Shown here: piece after piece, positions 43,427 through 52,341 of the stretch
Layout: every line of letters begins with the position of its first letter
Numbering within the stretch: position 1 is the first letter of the stretch
DNA from: CAVSUR01 sp963731285
GTDB lineage: Bacteria; Actinomycetota; Actinomycetes; Streptosporangiales; Streptosporangiaceae
Assembly (NCBI GenBank): GCA_963731285.1
Contig: CAVSUR010000009.1
Span: forward strand, 248,001-312,000
Length of the DNA stretch: 64,000 nucleotides
Direction of reading: 5' to 3'
Translations under genes and position numbers: made by a program
Notes under the pieces: generated by a model
Database searches by the model: none
The model's input: only the letters and a program-made list of their open reading frames with translations
What the model was told of the DNA's origin: nothing

Positions 43427-44791
43427 ATGCAGAATACAGTTCGCCGCCCGAAGATCCTGTGTCTGCTGACGGCGGGGATCGTGTCCCAGGCCGGAGCGCT
43501 GCTACTGGCCGAGACGCGCGGATGACCGGTCTGGGCCGGGGCTGCCGGCGGGGCTGGCCCTGGCGGCCGCCGCGGGCGGTGCACGACCCGGGCAAGACGT
43601 TGCGGACCTGGCCGTCGCGGTGGCGCTGGGCGGGGACTGCCTGGCCGATGTCGCGGTGCTGCGCGCCGAGCCCGCGCTGTTCGGGCCGGTAGCCTCCGAC
43701 CCGGTGATCTCCCGGCTGATCGGCGCGGCTGGCCGCGGACGCGCCCGCCGCGCTGACAGGCGATCCGGGCCGCGCGGGCCGCCGCGCGCGAGCGGGCATG
43801 GCAGCTCGCCGGGACCGCGCACCGGGCGCGGACGGTGGCCTGATCCCGGTGGACATCGACGCCACGATCGTGACCTCGCACTCCGAGAAGGAGCAGGCTG
43901 CGGCGACGTGGAAGAAAACCTGCGGGTTCCATCCTCTGACCGTGTTCGCCGACCACGGCCGCGACGGGTCCGGGGAGCCGCTGGCCATCATGCTGCGGCC
44001 CGGCAACGCCGGGGCCAACACCGCCGCCGATCACATCGAGGCAACCCGGCTGGCGCTGGCGCAGCTGCCGAAGGCGCTGCGGCGGAAGGTGCTGATCCGA
44101 ACCGACTCCGGCGGCGGCACGCACGAGTTCCTGGCCTGGCTGGCCAAGCCCGGGCCGGCGGCTGGCACTAGTCGGTCGGGTTCACCATCACCGACGAGGC
44201 GCAGCGGCCATCATGAAGATCCCGGCAGGGCGTGGACCCCGGCTTACGACGGTGACGGGCAGGTCCGCGACGGCGCCTGGGTCGCCGAGCTCACCGGCCT
44301 GCTGGGCCTGTCGTGCTGGCCGAAGGGCATGCGCGTCATCGTCCGCAAGGAACGCCCGCACCCCGGCGCGCAGCTGCGGTTCACCGACATCGGCGGCCAC
44401 CGGTTCACCGCCTTCGCCACCAACACCCGCCGCGGGCAGCTCGCCGACCTCGAACTACGGCACCGCCGCCGGGCCCGCTGCGAGGACCGGATCCGCAACG
44501 CCAAGGACACCGGGCTGCGCAACCTGCCGCTGCACGGCTTTAATCAGAACCAGATCTGGTGCGAGATCGTCGCACTGGCCTGCGAACTGCTCGCCTGGAC
44601 GGCGATGCTCGCCCTCACCGGCGCCGCCCGCCGCTGGGAACCCAAGCGACTGCGGCTGCGGCTGTTCTCCGCCGCCGGGCGGATCGTCCGCGGCGGCCAG
44701 CGCCTGCGGCTGCGCCTGGCCGCCCGATGGCCCTGGGACACCAGACATCACCACCGCCATCACCCGGCTGCAGGCCCTGGCACCCGGCTGA
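43427..44791 (+). pseudogene. IS1380-family transposase, frameshifted
   Basis: The N-terminus (from ATG 43427) reads QNTVRRPKILCLLTAGIVSQAGALLLAETRG and hits a stop. A second frame resumes at ALGGDCLADVAVLRAEPALFGPVASDPV. A third gives the catalytic core, IPVDIDATIVTSHSEKEQAAATWKKTCGFHPL to GEPLAIMLRPGNAGANTAADH, KVLIRTDSGGGTHEFL and CEDRIRNAKDTGLRNLPLHGFNQNQIWCEIVALACELL. The last residues (TAITRLQALAPG) are again in another frame, ending at 44791. At least three indels make it inactive. It lies between the IS4 element and the amidohydrolase cassette. Confidence 0.82.
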
Positions 44792-44954
44792 CCAGGCCAC
44801 CGCACCCTGCGACCAGGAAGGAGAAACCCCAGGGCCCGTGGAACCCCGCCCACCCGGCGCGACAGCCGGGCGGCCAGCCACGGCCAGAACGCCAAAAACG
44901 AACGTGTCCGCCGCAGACCTCAGGCAACCGAGCCAAGATCACGAAACATCGAGG

Positions 44955-46587
44955 CTAGTGCCGCGTCAGGCAACGTTCGCCCTGTTCTCCAACGCAGTCT
45001 GGAGCCGCGCGTTCTGGGGCACTCCACTCCCTTCCTCTGCTATTCAGGTTGTTTAGGATCCCTTGGGGAGGACGCCTTGGGCGCGGCAACGACGATCGTG
45101 AACGCGAAGGTATTCGACGGGACGAAGTCGCAGGACTGGACTTCGGTCCGGTTCGCTGACGGCCTGATCACCAAGTGCTCGGTCGCCTCGGCCGCCCAAG
45201 AAGGCGACGAAGTGATCGACGCTGACGGCGGGACGGTGCTTCCCGGTCTGATCGACGCGCACGTGCACCTCGTTCCCGGCGCTCTCGCACAATCGTTGAC
45301 CTTCGGCGTTATCACCGTTCTCGACATGTTCAGCAAACCCGACCTGGTGGCCAGCGCTAAGGAGCAGGCCGGCTCCCGTCCGGACGTAGCCGACGTGCGT
45401 TCCTCGGGTGTCGGTGCCACCGCCCCCGGCGGCCACCCGTCGATGATGTACGCCCCGTTCCCGACGTTGACCGCCGCTGACCAGGCCGAGCAATTCGTGG
45501 CGGAACGGATCGCGGCGGGCTCGGACTATCTAAAGATCATCTCCGGCACCGGGGGTCTATGGCCCTCGCTGGACCCTGAAACCATCCAGGCACTGGTCAT
45601 TGCCGCGCACACCCGCGGCTTCGTCGTCGTCGCTCACGTGAGCTCGACGGCCGGTGTCGAGGAGGTCGTGTCCGCCGGTGTCGATGTGGTGGCCCACGTC
45701 CCTGCGAACGCCGAGCTGGACAAGGCCCTGGTCGAACGCATGGCCGAAGCCGGAATCGTGGTCGGTCCGACGCTGGCCACCATCGAGAACACCCTCGGCG
45801 AACCGGGTGGCGCGGCAGTGGTAGGGGACCCGCGGCTCGCTGAAGCGCTCGGCGACGCCTGGGCACGCCGGTTGACTTCGGATGCCTCGGGATGGCATGG
45901 CCGGCAAATGCCGCCCTACTCGCGGGCCGAGGACAACGTGCGGCGACTGGCCGATGCGGGGGTCACTCTGCTGGCGGGCACGGATGCTCCGAAGCCGGGG
46001 ACCGTGTTCGGAGCAAGCCTGCACCGAGAGCTCGAACTCCTTGTCCGGTGCGGCATCAGCCCGGCGCAGGCCCTGGCCGCTGCCACGGCTGAACCGGCAC
46101 GAGTGTTCGGCCTCGCCGACCGAGGCCGTGTCGCCGCCGGGCAGCGCGCGGACCTGGTCCACGTGTCCGGTGACCCGTTGACGGACATCATCGCGACGCG
46201 CGCCATTGAGCGGATATGGCGCGGGGCATACCCTGCGATCGACACGCCTTCGTCGCGAGCGCTGCCGAAGCTGAGCAGCTTGACGCTTTCGACGCCCAGC
46301 TCGCCAAGGCCGTGGCAGCCGTACGCGAACGCAGGTCCAACTGATCCGGAAAGGCCCCTTGAACGCGGGTCCCGTAGTCGTGCGCCGCGATCGTCGATCG
46401 GCTCACCGTCGGCGGCGACATCATCGAGAGATGTCCACCGCAACCAAGCGACGCCAGGGTTCACCGACACGACCGACCGCAACGGGCGCGACGCCAGAAT
46501 TCAGGTTCTGACTCAAGTGCCGGTAGCCACGTCGGCGGTCTCCCACGCGCTCCCCGAGAGGGCGAACGTTGTATGACACGGCACTAG
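44955..46587 (+). mobile_element. Cargo-only cassette with terminal inverted repeats (amidohydrolase)
   Basis: CTAGTGCCG-GTCA--CAACGTTCGCCCT is found at 44955-44983 and, inverted, at 46559-46587, matching at 26 of 29 positions. If CTAG is a target duplication, the element proper starts TGCCG at both ends. The only gene inside is an amidohydrolase; no transposase or transposase fragment is seen. This is the structure of a mobile insertion cassette or a minimal transposon moved in trans. Confidence 0.7.
45077..46576 (+). CDS. Metal-dependent amidohydrolase with frameshifted C-terminus
   Basis: This is a cytosolic amidohydrolase of the imidazolonepropionase/prolidase-like branch. GLIDAHVHLVPGAL (about residue 58) carries the HxH metal pair. 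Further metal and catalytic residues lie in YLKIISGTGG, VVVAHVSS, VDVVAHVP and LLAGTDAPKPG (aspartate). Homology runs to IERIWRG near residue 381. After that the proper ending (SAAEAEQLDAFDAQLAKAVAA, stop at 46342-46344) is in the next frame, consistent with loss of one G in a G-run near 46219. The frame instead runs 120 unrelated residues to 46576, into the terminal repeat. TTG is the start, five bases after GGGGAGG. Activity may survive, as the core is intact. Confidence 0.8.
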   Translation: MGAATTIVNAKVFDGTKSQDWTSVRFADGLITKCSVASAAQEGDEVIDADGGTVLPGLIDAHVHLVPGALAQSLTFGVITVLDMFSKPDLVASAKEQAGSRPDVADVRSSGVGATAPGGHPSMMYAPFPTLTAADQAEQFVAERIAAGSDYLKIISGTGGLWPSLDPETIQALVIAAHTRGFVVVAHVSSTAGVEEVVSAGVDVVAHVPANAELDKALVERMAEAGIVVGPTLATIENTLGEPGGAAVVGDPRLAEALGDAWARRLTSDASGWHGRQMPPYSRAEDNVRRLADAGVTLLAGTDAPKPGTVFGASLHRELELLVRCGISPAQALAAATAEPARVFGLADRGRVAAGQRADLVHVSGDPLTDIIATRAIERIWRGAYPAIDTPSSRALPKLSSLTLSTPSSPRPWQPYANAGPTDPERPLERGSRSRAPRSSIGSPSAATSSRDVHRNQATPGFTDTTDRNGRDARIQVLTQVPVATSAVSHALPERANVV

Positions 46588-46925
46588 TGACCATACCGAT
46601 CACGGTGCCTGTGGAGGCGCCAGGTAACAGAACGCCAACGCCACCGCCCATGCCGTCTGACCGGGGACAGCGCCCGACCGCCGAATCGGCGCGCGTCCCG
46701 GCGGCGCATTTCAATCATCCGATCAGGCACAGATCAGCCGCTTATGATTGTGGAGGGCGTGACGGGTTCAATGCCATCGGCGCTGGCTGCTGAGGTACGA
46801 GTGGAGGGGTCGGCCGGTCAGGGCTTCCGGTGACCGTCTTTTAAGCTTGCTGGAGTTGGCAGGATGGATGGCGGTTGGCGGGAATGGTTTGCCCGCGTGC
46901 TCGCCGGATTTGCCCGCGTCTGGGG
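46588..46925. other. Gap between the amidohydrolase cassette and the IS3 element
   Basis: No gene is supported. TTTGCCCGCGT occurs twice, 22 bases apart, just before the left end of the IS3 element (near 46888 and 46910), and may belong to the element's end or to its target. Confidence 0.4.
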
Positions 46926-46990
46926 TTCACCCCGAATTGCGGACACCTGATTAGCGGGATCATGATGTTCTCGCGGGACAGGATGTCTGC

Positions 46991-47290
46991 ATGTCAGGGA
47001 AGAAGCGCAAGAGCTACACGCCCGAGTATCGCCGCGACGCGGCGCATCTGGTGATCGACACTGGCCGGCCGATCGCGACGGTCGCTCGTGAGATCGGTGT
47101 CGGCGAGCAGCTGCTCGGCCGTTGGGTCGCGATCGAACGATCGCATCTGGATGACCCGCCGACGGCGCTGGACGCCGACGAGCGCGCCGAGCTGGACCGG
47201 CTGCGGGTCGAGGTCAGCGAGCTGCGGATGGACCGGGAGTTCCTGAAAAAAGCCACGGCCTTCTTCGTCTCCGAGAACAACGGCCGGTAG
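46991..47290 (+). CDS. IS3-family OrfA
   Basis: The 99-residue OrfA has the helix-turn-helix YTPEYRRDAAHLVIDTGRPIATVAREIGVGEQLLGRWV followed by a leucine-zipper-like helix (ELDRLRVEVSELRMDREFLKKATAFF) used to pair with OrfB. In the FLKKA codons there is a run of six A (47246-47251). A -1 slip there would read on without a stop (frame SHGLLRLREQRPVEAFQL) into OrfB, the usual IS3 way of making the OrfAB transposase. Confidence 0.9.
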   Translation: MSGKKRKSYTPEYRRDAAHLVIDTGRPIATVAREIGVGEQLLGRWVAIERSHLDDPPTALDADERAELDRLRVEVSELRMDREFLKKATAFFVSENNGR

Positions 47291-47304
47291 AGGCCTTCCA
47301 GCTC

Positions 47305-48180
47305 ATGGACGCGGAGAAGGCCGCCTACGACATCGCGCGGATGGCCCGGCTGCTGGAGGTCTCTCGGTCGGGCTATTACGACTGGGTGGCGCGGCAAGCG
47401 GCTGGGCCGACCCCGGCGCAGCAGCGCCGCGTGGAACTGGCCGAGAAGATCAAGGTGTTCCATAAAGACTCCGACGAGGTCTACGGCTCGCCGCGGATCC
47501 TCGCCGACCTGCGCGAGGACGGTGAGGTCGTCTCGGCTAAAACGGTCGCGAAACTGATGCGGGCCAGCAACATTCGCGGGATCAGTCCCCGGAAGTGGAC
47601 GCCGGTCACGACCGTGCAGGGCGTCGACCAGGCGCCGTGCCCAGGCCTGGTGAACCGGCAATTCGACACCGGCGTGCTCAACGCCGTCTGGGTATCCGAC
47701 ATCACCTATCTGGACACCGATGAGGGCTGGCTCTACTTGTGCGCGGTCCGCGACGGGCACTCTCGCCGAGTGCTCGGCTGGGCCGTCGAAGATCACATGC
47801 GTTCTGACCTCGTCGAAACCGCGCTGACCCGCGCGGTCACCCTGCGAGGGCACTTGCCCGGCCAGGTGATCTTCCACGCCGACCGTGGCACGCAATACAC
47901 GTCTGCCCAGGTCGCCGTCGCTGCCGGCGACCTCGGGGTGCTCCGGTCGATGGGACGCACCGGCGTGTGCTGGGACAACGCCGCCGCCGAAACCTTCTGG
48001 TCCACATTGAAGTGCGAGTTCTACGACCGTCGCCGCTGGCACACCAAACGGCAAGCCCGGCTCGCTGTCGGCGCCTGGATCGAAGACCGCTACAACCGGC
48101 GGCGGCGGCACTCCTCGATCGGAATGCTCAGCCCCGTACGCTACGAAGACTCACTCGCTCAGACGGCAACTGCCGCCTGA
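47305..48180 (+). CDS. IS3-family OrfB integrase (DDE)
   Basis: The 291-residue OrfB is in the -1 frame relative to OrfA. It has the HTH_21 linker (RVELAEKIKVFHKDSDEVYGSPRILADLRE) and an rve-type catalytic core: VWVSDITYLDTDEGWLYLCAVRDGHSRRVLGW (first D), FHADRGTQYTS (second D) and NAAAETFWSTLKCEF (E). The C-terminal NRRRRHSSIGMLSPVRYE is the standard ending. All catalytic residues are present, so the element may be active. Confidence 0.92.
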   Translation: MDAEKAAYDIARMARLLEVSRSGYYDWVARQAAGPTPAQQRRVELAEKIKVFHKDSDEVYGSPRILADLREDGEVVSAKTVAKLMRASNIRGISPRKWTPVTTVQGVDQAPCPGLVNRQFDTGVLNAVWVSDITYLDTDEGWLYLCAVRDGHSRRVLGWAVEDHMRSDLVETALTRAVTLRGHLPGQVIFHADRGTQYTSAQVAVAAGDLGVLRSMGRTGVCWDNAAAETFWSTLKCEFYDRRRWHTKRQARLAVGAWIEDRYNRRRRHSSIGMLSPVRYEDSLAQTATAA

Positions 48181-48224
48181 CCGCGTGTCCGCCATTTGGG
48201 GTGAAGCTCACGTCGTTATTTCGC

Positions 48225-49358
48225 CTACGGGACTTGGCCGCATTCTTGTGCTGGCGGGAGCTTGAGCAGCGGGTATACGGCCGGTTCTTCCTGCCGGTAG
48301 CTGTCCAGATCTATTCCGCTGCCGGTCAGGGCGTTGCGGCGCTGCAGTTCGTTCCTGTACGCGGGATCGAGAAAGATAGCCGGGTTCGGCCAGGACTGGG
48401 TGAGTTCTGCGGGCTGGCCGAGATACAAGCCAGCGTCGATGAGCGATCCGAGACGCGTGCCGCACCAGGGATTGGCGGGCGCATTGTCCGGGCGTTCCTG
48501 GACGGATGGCGGGGCTAGTCCTGCGTCGAAGGACCCCAGCCACGTACCGGCGGTTGGAATGGTCGTATACCTCGGCTGGCTGGCCAGCTTTGTTGCCAGG
48601 CCGCCGGGATCTCCGTCCAGCGGCACGAGGTCCGCGATCGCGTAAGTCCGCTCTCCGGTCCGCTGCTCGACTTCGCCGATGAGGCTGTGGGGCGAGGAGT
48701 GGAGAAGGAACCACCAGCCATAGCAGATCAGCGCGCGGTGGCCCTTGGCCAGCACTTGCTTCTGCACGAGCGACGCCGGATAAGCTGTGCGCTGCTCACC
48801 ACCAAATGCCTGCACCTCGCCGATATTGGTGATCTTCGGCCAGTCAATGGGCGGGTCGCCGAGCAGCACGCGGATCTGCTTGCCGGGGGGCAGCGTCCAG
48901 TTGACCGCCCGGACCGTCCGGAAGAACTGCTCATAGACCGGAGCGTCGTAGGTCGTCAGCGGGGACTGGGTGGTGTTTCTCCAGACGGGCCGCAGGCTGG
49001 CGTCGTCGACCGGCTTACCGGCGATGAACCGGTCGATCGTGTCCTGATAGAGCGCATTGCCGAATTCGACGATGATGTCGTCGATCACTTCGGGCAGCCG
49101 CGGGTCGGTGAGCAGCAGGGTCAGCGCGTCAAAGTGGTTTTGCAGGGCATGTGTCTGGTGTACCTCGCCGATGCCGATGAGCCGGTGTGTCTTGAAGGCC
49201 TCGAGCACTGTGCCATTGAGCCCGCGGCCGGATGATTGCCCGCCGCCGGTAGCTGGGGTGCATGCGGTCAGTCCTGTGGCGCAGGCGGCTCCCAGCCCTG
49301 CGGCCGCGGCTTGGACGAATCGCCGGCGGCTTATCCCTGACGGGTTTCGGGCGTTCAT
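48225..49358 (-). CDS. Tat-exported putative lipoprotein, Tiki/EreA-like fold
   Basis: This roughly 377-residue protein begins MNARNPSGISRRRFVQAAAAGLGAACATGLTAC, a Tat signal (SRRRFVQ) ending in a lipobox cysteine. The mature protein opens with HRLIGIGEVHQTHALQNHFDALTLLL, in which GEVH matches the GExH motif of ChaN/EreA/Tiki-superfamily proteins, followed by IIVEFGNALYQDTIDRF. GHRALICYGWWFLLHSSPHSLIGEVEQ lies later and may supply more metal ligands. The ATG at 49358 has GGAGGAG upstream. Its stop is 20 bases from the IS3 end. It may be an extracytoplasmic metal-dependent hydrolase, but the assignment is tentative. Confidence 0.65.
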   Translation of the reverse strand: MNARNPSGISRRRFVQAAAAGLGAACATGLTACTPATGGGQSSGRGLNGTVLEAFKTHRLIGIGEVHQTHALQNHFDALTLLLTDPRLPEVIDDIIVEFGNALYQDTIDRFIAGKPVDDASLRPVWRNTTQSPLTTYDAPVYEQFFRTVRAVNWTLPPGKQIRVLLGDPPIDWPKITNIGEVQAFGGEQRTAYPASLVQKQVLAKGHRALICYGWWFLLHSSPHSLIGEVEQRTGERTYAIADLVPLDGDPGGLATKLASQPRYTTIPTAGTWLGSFDAGLAPPSVQERPDNAPANPWCGTRLGSLIDAGLYLGQPAELTQSWPNPAIFLDPAYRNELQRRNALTGSGIDLDSYRQEEPAVYPLLKLPPAQECGQVP

Positions 49359-49412
49359 GGTGAACGGTCTCCTCCAAGTCGCTGGCGGGCGGGTGGCCAT
49401 GGGCGGAGGCGG

Positions 49413-50528
49413 TCAGGTGCGGCGGGTGCGGACCCGCCAGATGCATGAGCCAGCCAGGGCGAGGCCCAGGCCGGTGAAGATGGCGGTCTCGTACCACTGG
49501 AATGTCCAGTAGCGGCTGGCGGGCTGGTAGGTCACCGCCTGCCGCAGGTGCAGGCCGGCGAGATAGGTCCCGCATGCCCCGGCCTGGCGCTGCCGGCCCG
49601 GAGGCAAGCCTGCGGCCGGCCCGGTGCCCGGCGAATGCCCGGCAGCGGGCGGCGCGGTGATGTTCCCGCAAGCCCGGGCCGGCAGGCCGGAGGCCGGCCG
49701 CCCGGCGATGGTGATGATCTTGCAGGATGCGGCGTCGAAACAGGACGACGATGGCGACAGGATCCAGGCGCCGGGAATGTCGCCGGGTTGCCTGGTTGCG
49801 TATAGCCGGCCGTTCCCGGTCGAGCCGACCTCGTTGAGAGAGGCTGCGGTGACCGCCTGGTTGATGCGGACCGGGGCGATGAGGTGCGGCCGGACCCACA
49901 ACGCCATGGCGATCAAGACGGCAGCGAAGATCACGAGGGTGACGGCCATCGCCGGCAAAGTGCGGCGGATCAGGACGCCGGCGGCGACGCCCAGGGCGAA
50001 GGCGAAGGCGGCGTAGCCGAGCGGGACGATGCCGCGGGCACCGAAGATCACGGGCGTGAACCGGTTCTGGCTGACCGCGTCGATGGGGCTGGCCCACCAG
50101 GTCACCAGGAGGCTGGCCAGCCCGGCGGCGGCCATGCTGGCCAGGCCGGCGACGGCGAGCTTGACGGCCAGCCAGCGGGTGCGGGTGACGCTCTGGGTCC
50201 AGGCAAGGCGGGCGGTGCCGGTCTCAAGTTCGCGGGTGATCAGCGGCGCTCCCCAGAAGGCCCCGAGGATGGCGGGCACCGCATACACGGCATACCCGAG
50301 GTACCGGCCGACGGTCAGGTCACCGGCCGCCTTGTCCAGGAAGGGCTCGGTCCGGCAGGCGGCGCGGCTGCCCGGCGGGGCCATCACGCAGGAATCGGTG
50401 AGCCCGCTGGCGGTGAACAGATGGGCCAGGTGCAGCCCGGTTACCACCAGCACGACGACGGCGACCGCCAGCACCGCGGCTGCCGCCGCTGCCTGGGTGC
50501 GGAACTGGAGCCAGGTGAACCGGATCAC
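49413..50528 (-). CDS. ABC transporter permease
   Basis: The 371-residue membrane protein has six or so transmembrane helices. The first is AAAAAVLAVAVVVLVVTGLHL (12-32), and others include YLGYAVYAVPAILGAFWGAPLI, followed by the coupling segment TRELETGTARLAWTQSVTRTRWLAVKL typical of ABC-2 permeases. A large extracytoplasmic loop with two cysteines lies between the last two helices, and it ends in RVRTRRT. It overlaps the ATPase gene by four bases and thus belongs to the gntR-ATPase-permease operon. It is probably an exporter; the substrate is unknown. Confidence 0.85.
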   Translation of the reverse strand: MIRFTWLQFRTQAAAAAAVLAVAVVVLVVTGLHLAHLFTASGLTDSCVMAPPGSRAACRTEPFLDKAAGDLTVGRYLGYAVYAVPAILGAFWGAPLITRELETGTARLAWTQSVTRTRWLAVKLAVAGLASMAAAGLASLLVTWWASPIDAVSQNRFTPVIFGARGIVPLGYAAFAFALGVAAGVLIRRTLPAMAVTLVIFAAVLIAMALWVRPHLIAPVRINQAVTAASLNEVGSTGNGRLYATRQPGDIPGAWILSPSSSCFDAASCKIITIAGRPASGLPARACGNITAPPAAGHSPGTGPAAGLPPGRQRQAGACGTYLAGLHLRQAVTYQPASRYWTFQWYETAIFTGLGLALAGSCIWRVRTRRT

Positions 50529-51421
50529 CGAACCATCCCTAGCTCAGCGCGGCGATGCGCTGGCCCGTCAGCGGCCCGGCTCATGTAGGCCAGCACCAGG
50601 TCCTCCAGGGTGACCTGCCTGACCGTCCAGGCCGGGTCGCGGACTGGCTCGCTGGTCCGGATCAGCAGCGTGCTCTGCTTGTCGGTGTGACTGGCCGCGA
50701 TGACTTCCTGGCTGGCCGGCAGCGTCGCGGGGTCCCGGCGCGGCCCCGACAACCGCCGGTGGGCGGCTAGCAGCGCAGCGACCTCCCCGGCCACCCGCAC
50801 CCGCGAGGCGACCAGCACGACCAGGTATTCGCAGATCCGCTCCAGGTCGGCCACCAGATGACTGGACAACACCACGCTGACCTCGTGCGCGGCGGTGAAC
50901 TCCATCAAGGCTTGCAGGAACTCGCGGCGGGCCAGCGGGTCCAAGCTGGCGATCGGCTCGTCCAGGATCAGCAACTCGGGCCGCTTGGCCAGGGCCAGGG
51001 TCAGGGCCAGCTGGGCCCGCTGCCCGCCCGACAGCGACCCGGCCCTCCGGCGCGGGTCCAGGCCGAGCTGCCCGATCCGCTCCGCGGCCAGTCCGCCGTC
51101 CCAGCCCGGGTTCAGCCAGGCGCCCATGCGCAGGTGGGTCGCGACCGTCAGGCCCGCGTACACCGGCGCGTCCTGGGCGACGAACCCGACCCGCGCCAGC
51201 TGCGCAGGGGTACCGCCGGGAAGGTCGCCAAGGACGCTGACCGTGCCCGCCGTTGGCGCCAGCAGCCCGACGGCCAGGTGCAGCAACGTGGTCTTCCCGG
51301 CACCGTTGGGCCCGACCAGGCCGACGACCTGGCCAGCGGGGACGGCCAGGTCGCAGTCGCGCAGAGCCCAGTGCCGCCGGTAGCGCTTGCCGAGCCCGCG
51401 AGCCTGCAAGACCGCAGTCAT
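50525..51421 (-). CDS. ABC transporter ATPase
   Basis: The 298-residue ATPase has Walker A GPNGAGKTT (about 38-46), signature SLSGGQRAQLALTLAL, Walker B LLILDEPIASLD and the switch histidine in VVLSSHLVADLE. It drives export by the permease encoded next, with which it overlaps by four bases. It also overlaps the upstream GntR gene by four bases. The arrangement matches the YtrA-YtrB exporters of Gram-positive bacteria, which respond to cell-wall stress or antibiotics. Confidence 0.92.
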   Translation of the reverse strand: MTAVLQARGLGKRYRRHWALRDCDLAVPAGQVVGLVGPNGAGKTTLLHLAVGLLAPTAGTVSVLGDLPGGTPAQLARVGFVAQDAPVYAGLTVATHLRMGAWLNPGWDGGLAAERIGQLGLDPRRRAGSLSGGQRAQLALTLALAKRPELLILDEPIASLDPLARREFLQALMEFTAAHEVSVVLSSHLVADLERICEYLVVLVASRVRVAGEVAALLAAHRRLSGPRRDPATLPASQEVIAASHTDKQSTLLIRTSEPVRDPAWTVRQVTLEDLVLAYMSRAADGPAHRRAELGMVR

Positions 51422-51810
51422 GCCACGCCTTCAGCGAAGCAGTTGCGGAATGCGGTGCGGTAGATCGCCTCAATATCATCCGGGCCCAGGCCCGCAGACC
51501 GCGCCGACTGCAGCCACTGGGTGATCGCATCCAGGAACCGGGTCTGGACCGCGCGGTCGGTGCCCGGCAGCGACCCGGTCACGAACGTCCCCTGCCCGGG
51601 ACGGGCGCGCACCAGCCCCTCGCGCTCGAGGTCGCGGTAGGCCTTCAGCACCGTGTTCGGGTTGATGGCCAGCTTCGCGACCACCTGCTGTGCCGTCGGA
51701 AGCTGGTCTCCCGGCTCCAGCAAGCCGAGCCGGAGGGCGTCACGCACCTGCTGGACCAGCTGCAGATACGTCGCTACCCCGCACCGCTCATCAAGATCAA
51801 ACTCAATCAT
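51418..51810 (-). CDS. GntR-family repressor, YtrA subfamily
   Basis: This 130-residue regulator has the GntR winged helix: YLQLVQQVRDALRLGLLEPGDQLPTAQQVVAKLAINPNTVLKAYRDLEREGLVRARPGQGTFV. Only about 50 helical residues follow (FLDAITQWLQSARSAGLGPDDIEAIYR), the short effector region that defines the YtrA subfamily. It overlaps the ABC ATPase gene and presumably represses the whole operon by binding the palindrome 12 bases upstream of its start. Confidence 0.9.
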   Translation of the reverse strand: MIEFDLDERCGVATYLQLVQQVRDALRLGLLEPGDQLPTAQQVVAKLAINPNTVLKAYRDLEREGLVRARPGQGTFVTGSLPGTDRAVQTRFLDAITQWLQSARSAGLGPDDIEAIYRTAFRNCFAEGVA

Positions 51811-51821
51811 AATACTTCTTC

Positions 51822-51837
51822 CACTAATCGCTTAGTG
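51822..51837. promoter_or_regulatory. GntR/YtrA operator upstream of the ABC operon
   Basis: CACTAATCGCTTAGTG is a perfect six-base inverted repeat with a four-base centre. It is AT-rich against the background and lies 12 bases before the gntR ATG. This is where a YtrA-type repressor is expected to bind for autoregulation. Confidence 0.65.
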
Positions 51838-52341
51838 AAAGAAGGTACCCGCCGACCCTCTCGGGCGCAAATCGCCGCGGCAGGCCTGGCTACACTCGCC
51901 CTGCTATGCCGCACCGCGCTGATCACGACCAGCGCTGCCAGCAGCTCGAGTGCTGCAAGGCATGCCTTCACGCGCGGGATCAAGCGGTTGAGAACGGTCC
52001 CGAAACGACCGGCGAGGGACCGTGGCGTGGAGAGACAGTGCGCGCCGCGGGTCGGACCGCATGCGATGAGGCGGTATGCGCGCTGGCCATCGGCGGGAGC
52101 CCGGCTTCTCCACCGCTCAGGAAGCAGCGCGCAGACCTGTACTCCGGCGCGGTCGACCGACGATCACCGTGGGCGCCGCAACCGCGCAGATCGGCGGTTC
52201 GTGCGCAGCGCCCACCCGGCAACGTTGTTGACCTGGGGTGTCGGCGGCGTCGGATCGTGCGGCGGGCCGGCTGCCGTGAGGTCCTCTGCGCTTTGCACGG
52301 GTGGCTGCCGCGGTGTCGGACCGTCCGGTTAGCTTGACCTG
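51838..52341. other. Gap between the ABC operon and the HNH gene
   Basis: About 500 bases between divergent genes. Open frames exist on both strands, but their codon use and composition look random. It should contain both promoters; apart from the operator at 51822 no motif was recognised. Confidence 0.4.

Larger units (their letters stand above)
46926..48205 (+). mobile_element. IS3-family insertion sequence
   Basis: Inverted repeats TTCACCCC-AAT-GCGGACAC (46926-46946 and, inverted, 48185-48205; 19 of 21 matching) bound two overlapping-phase genes, orfA and orfB. The exact outer base and the short target duplication could not be fixed. Both genes are intact. Confidence 0.85.

Noticed and set aside
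50858..52332. Plus-strand frames opposite the ABC/GntR operon and in the gap after it
   Set aside because: They lack ribosome sites and family signatures; the gap portion looks random in all frames.
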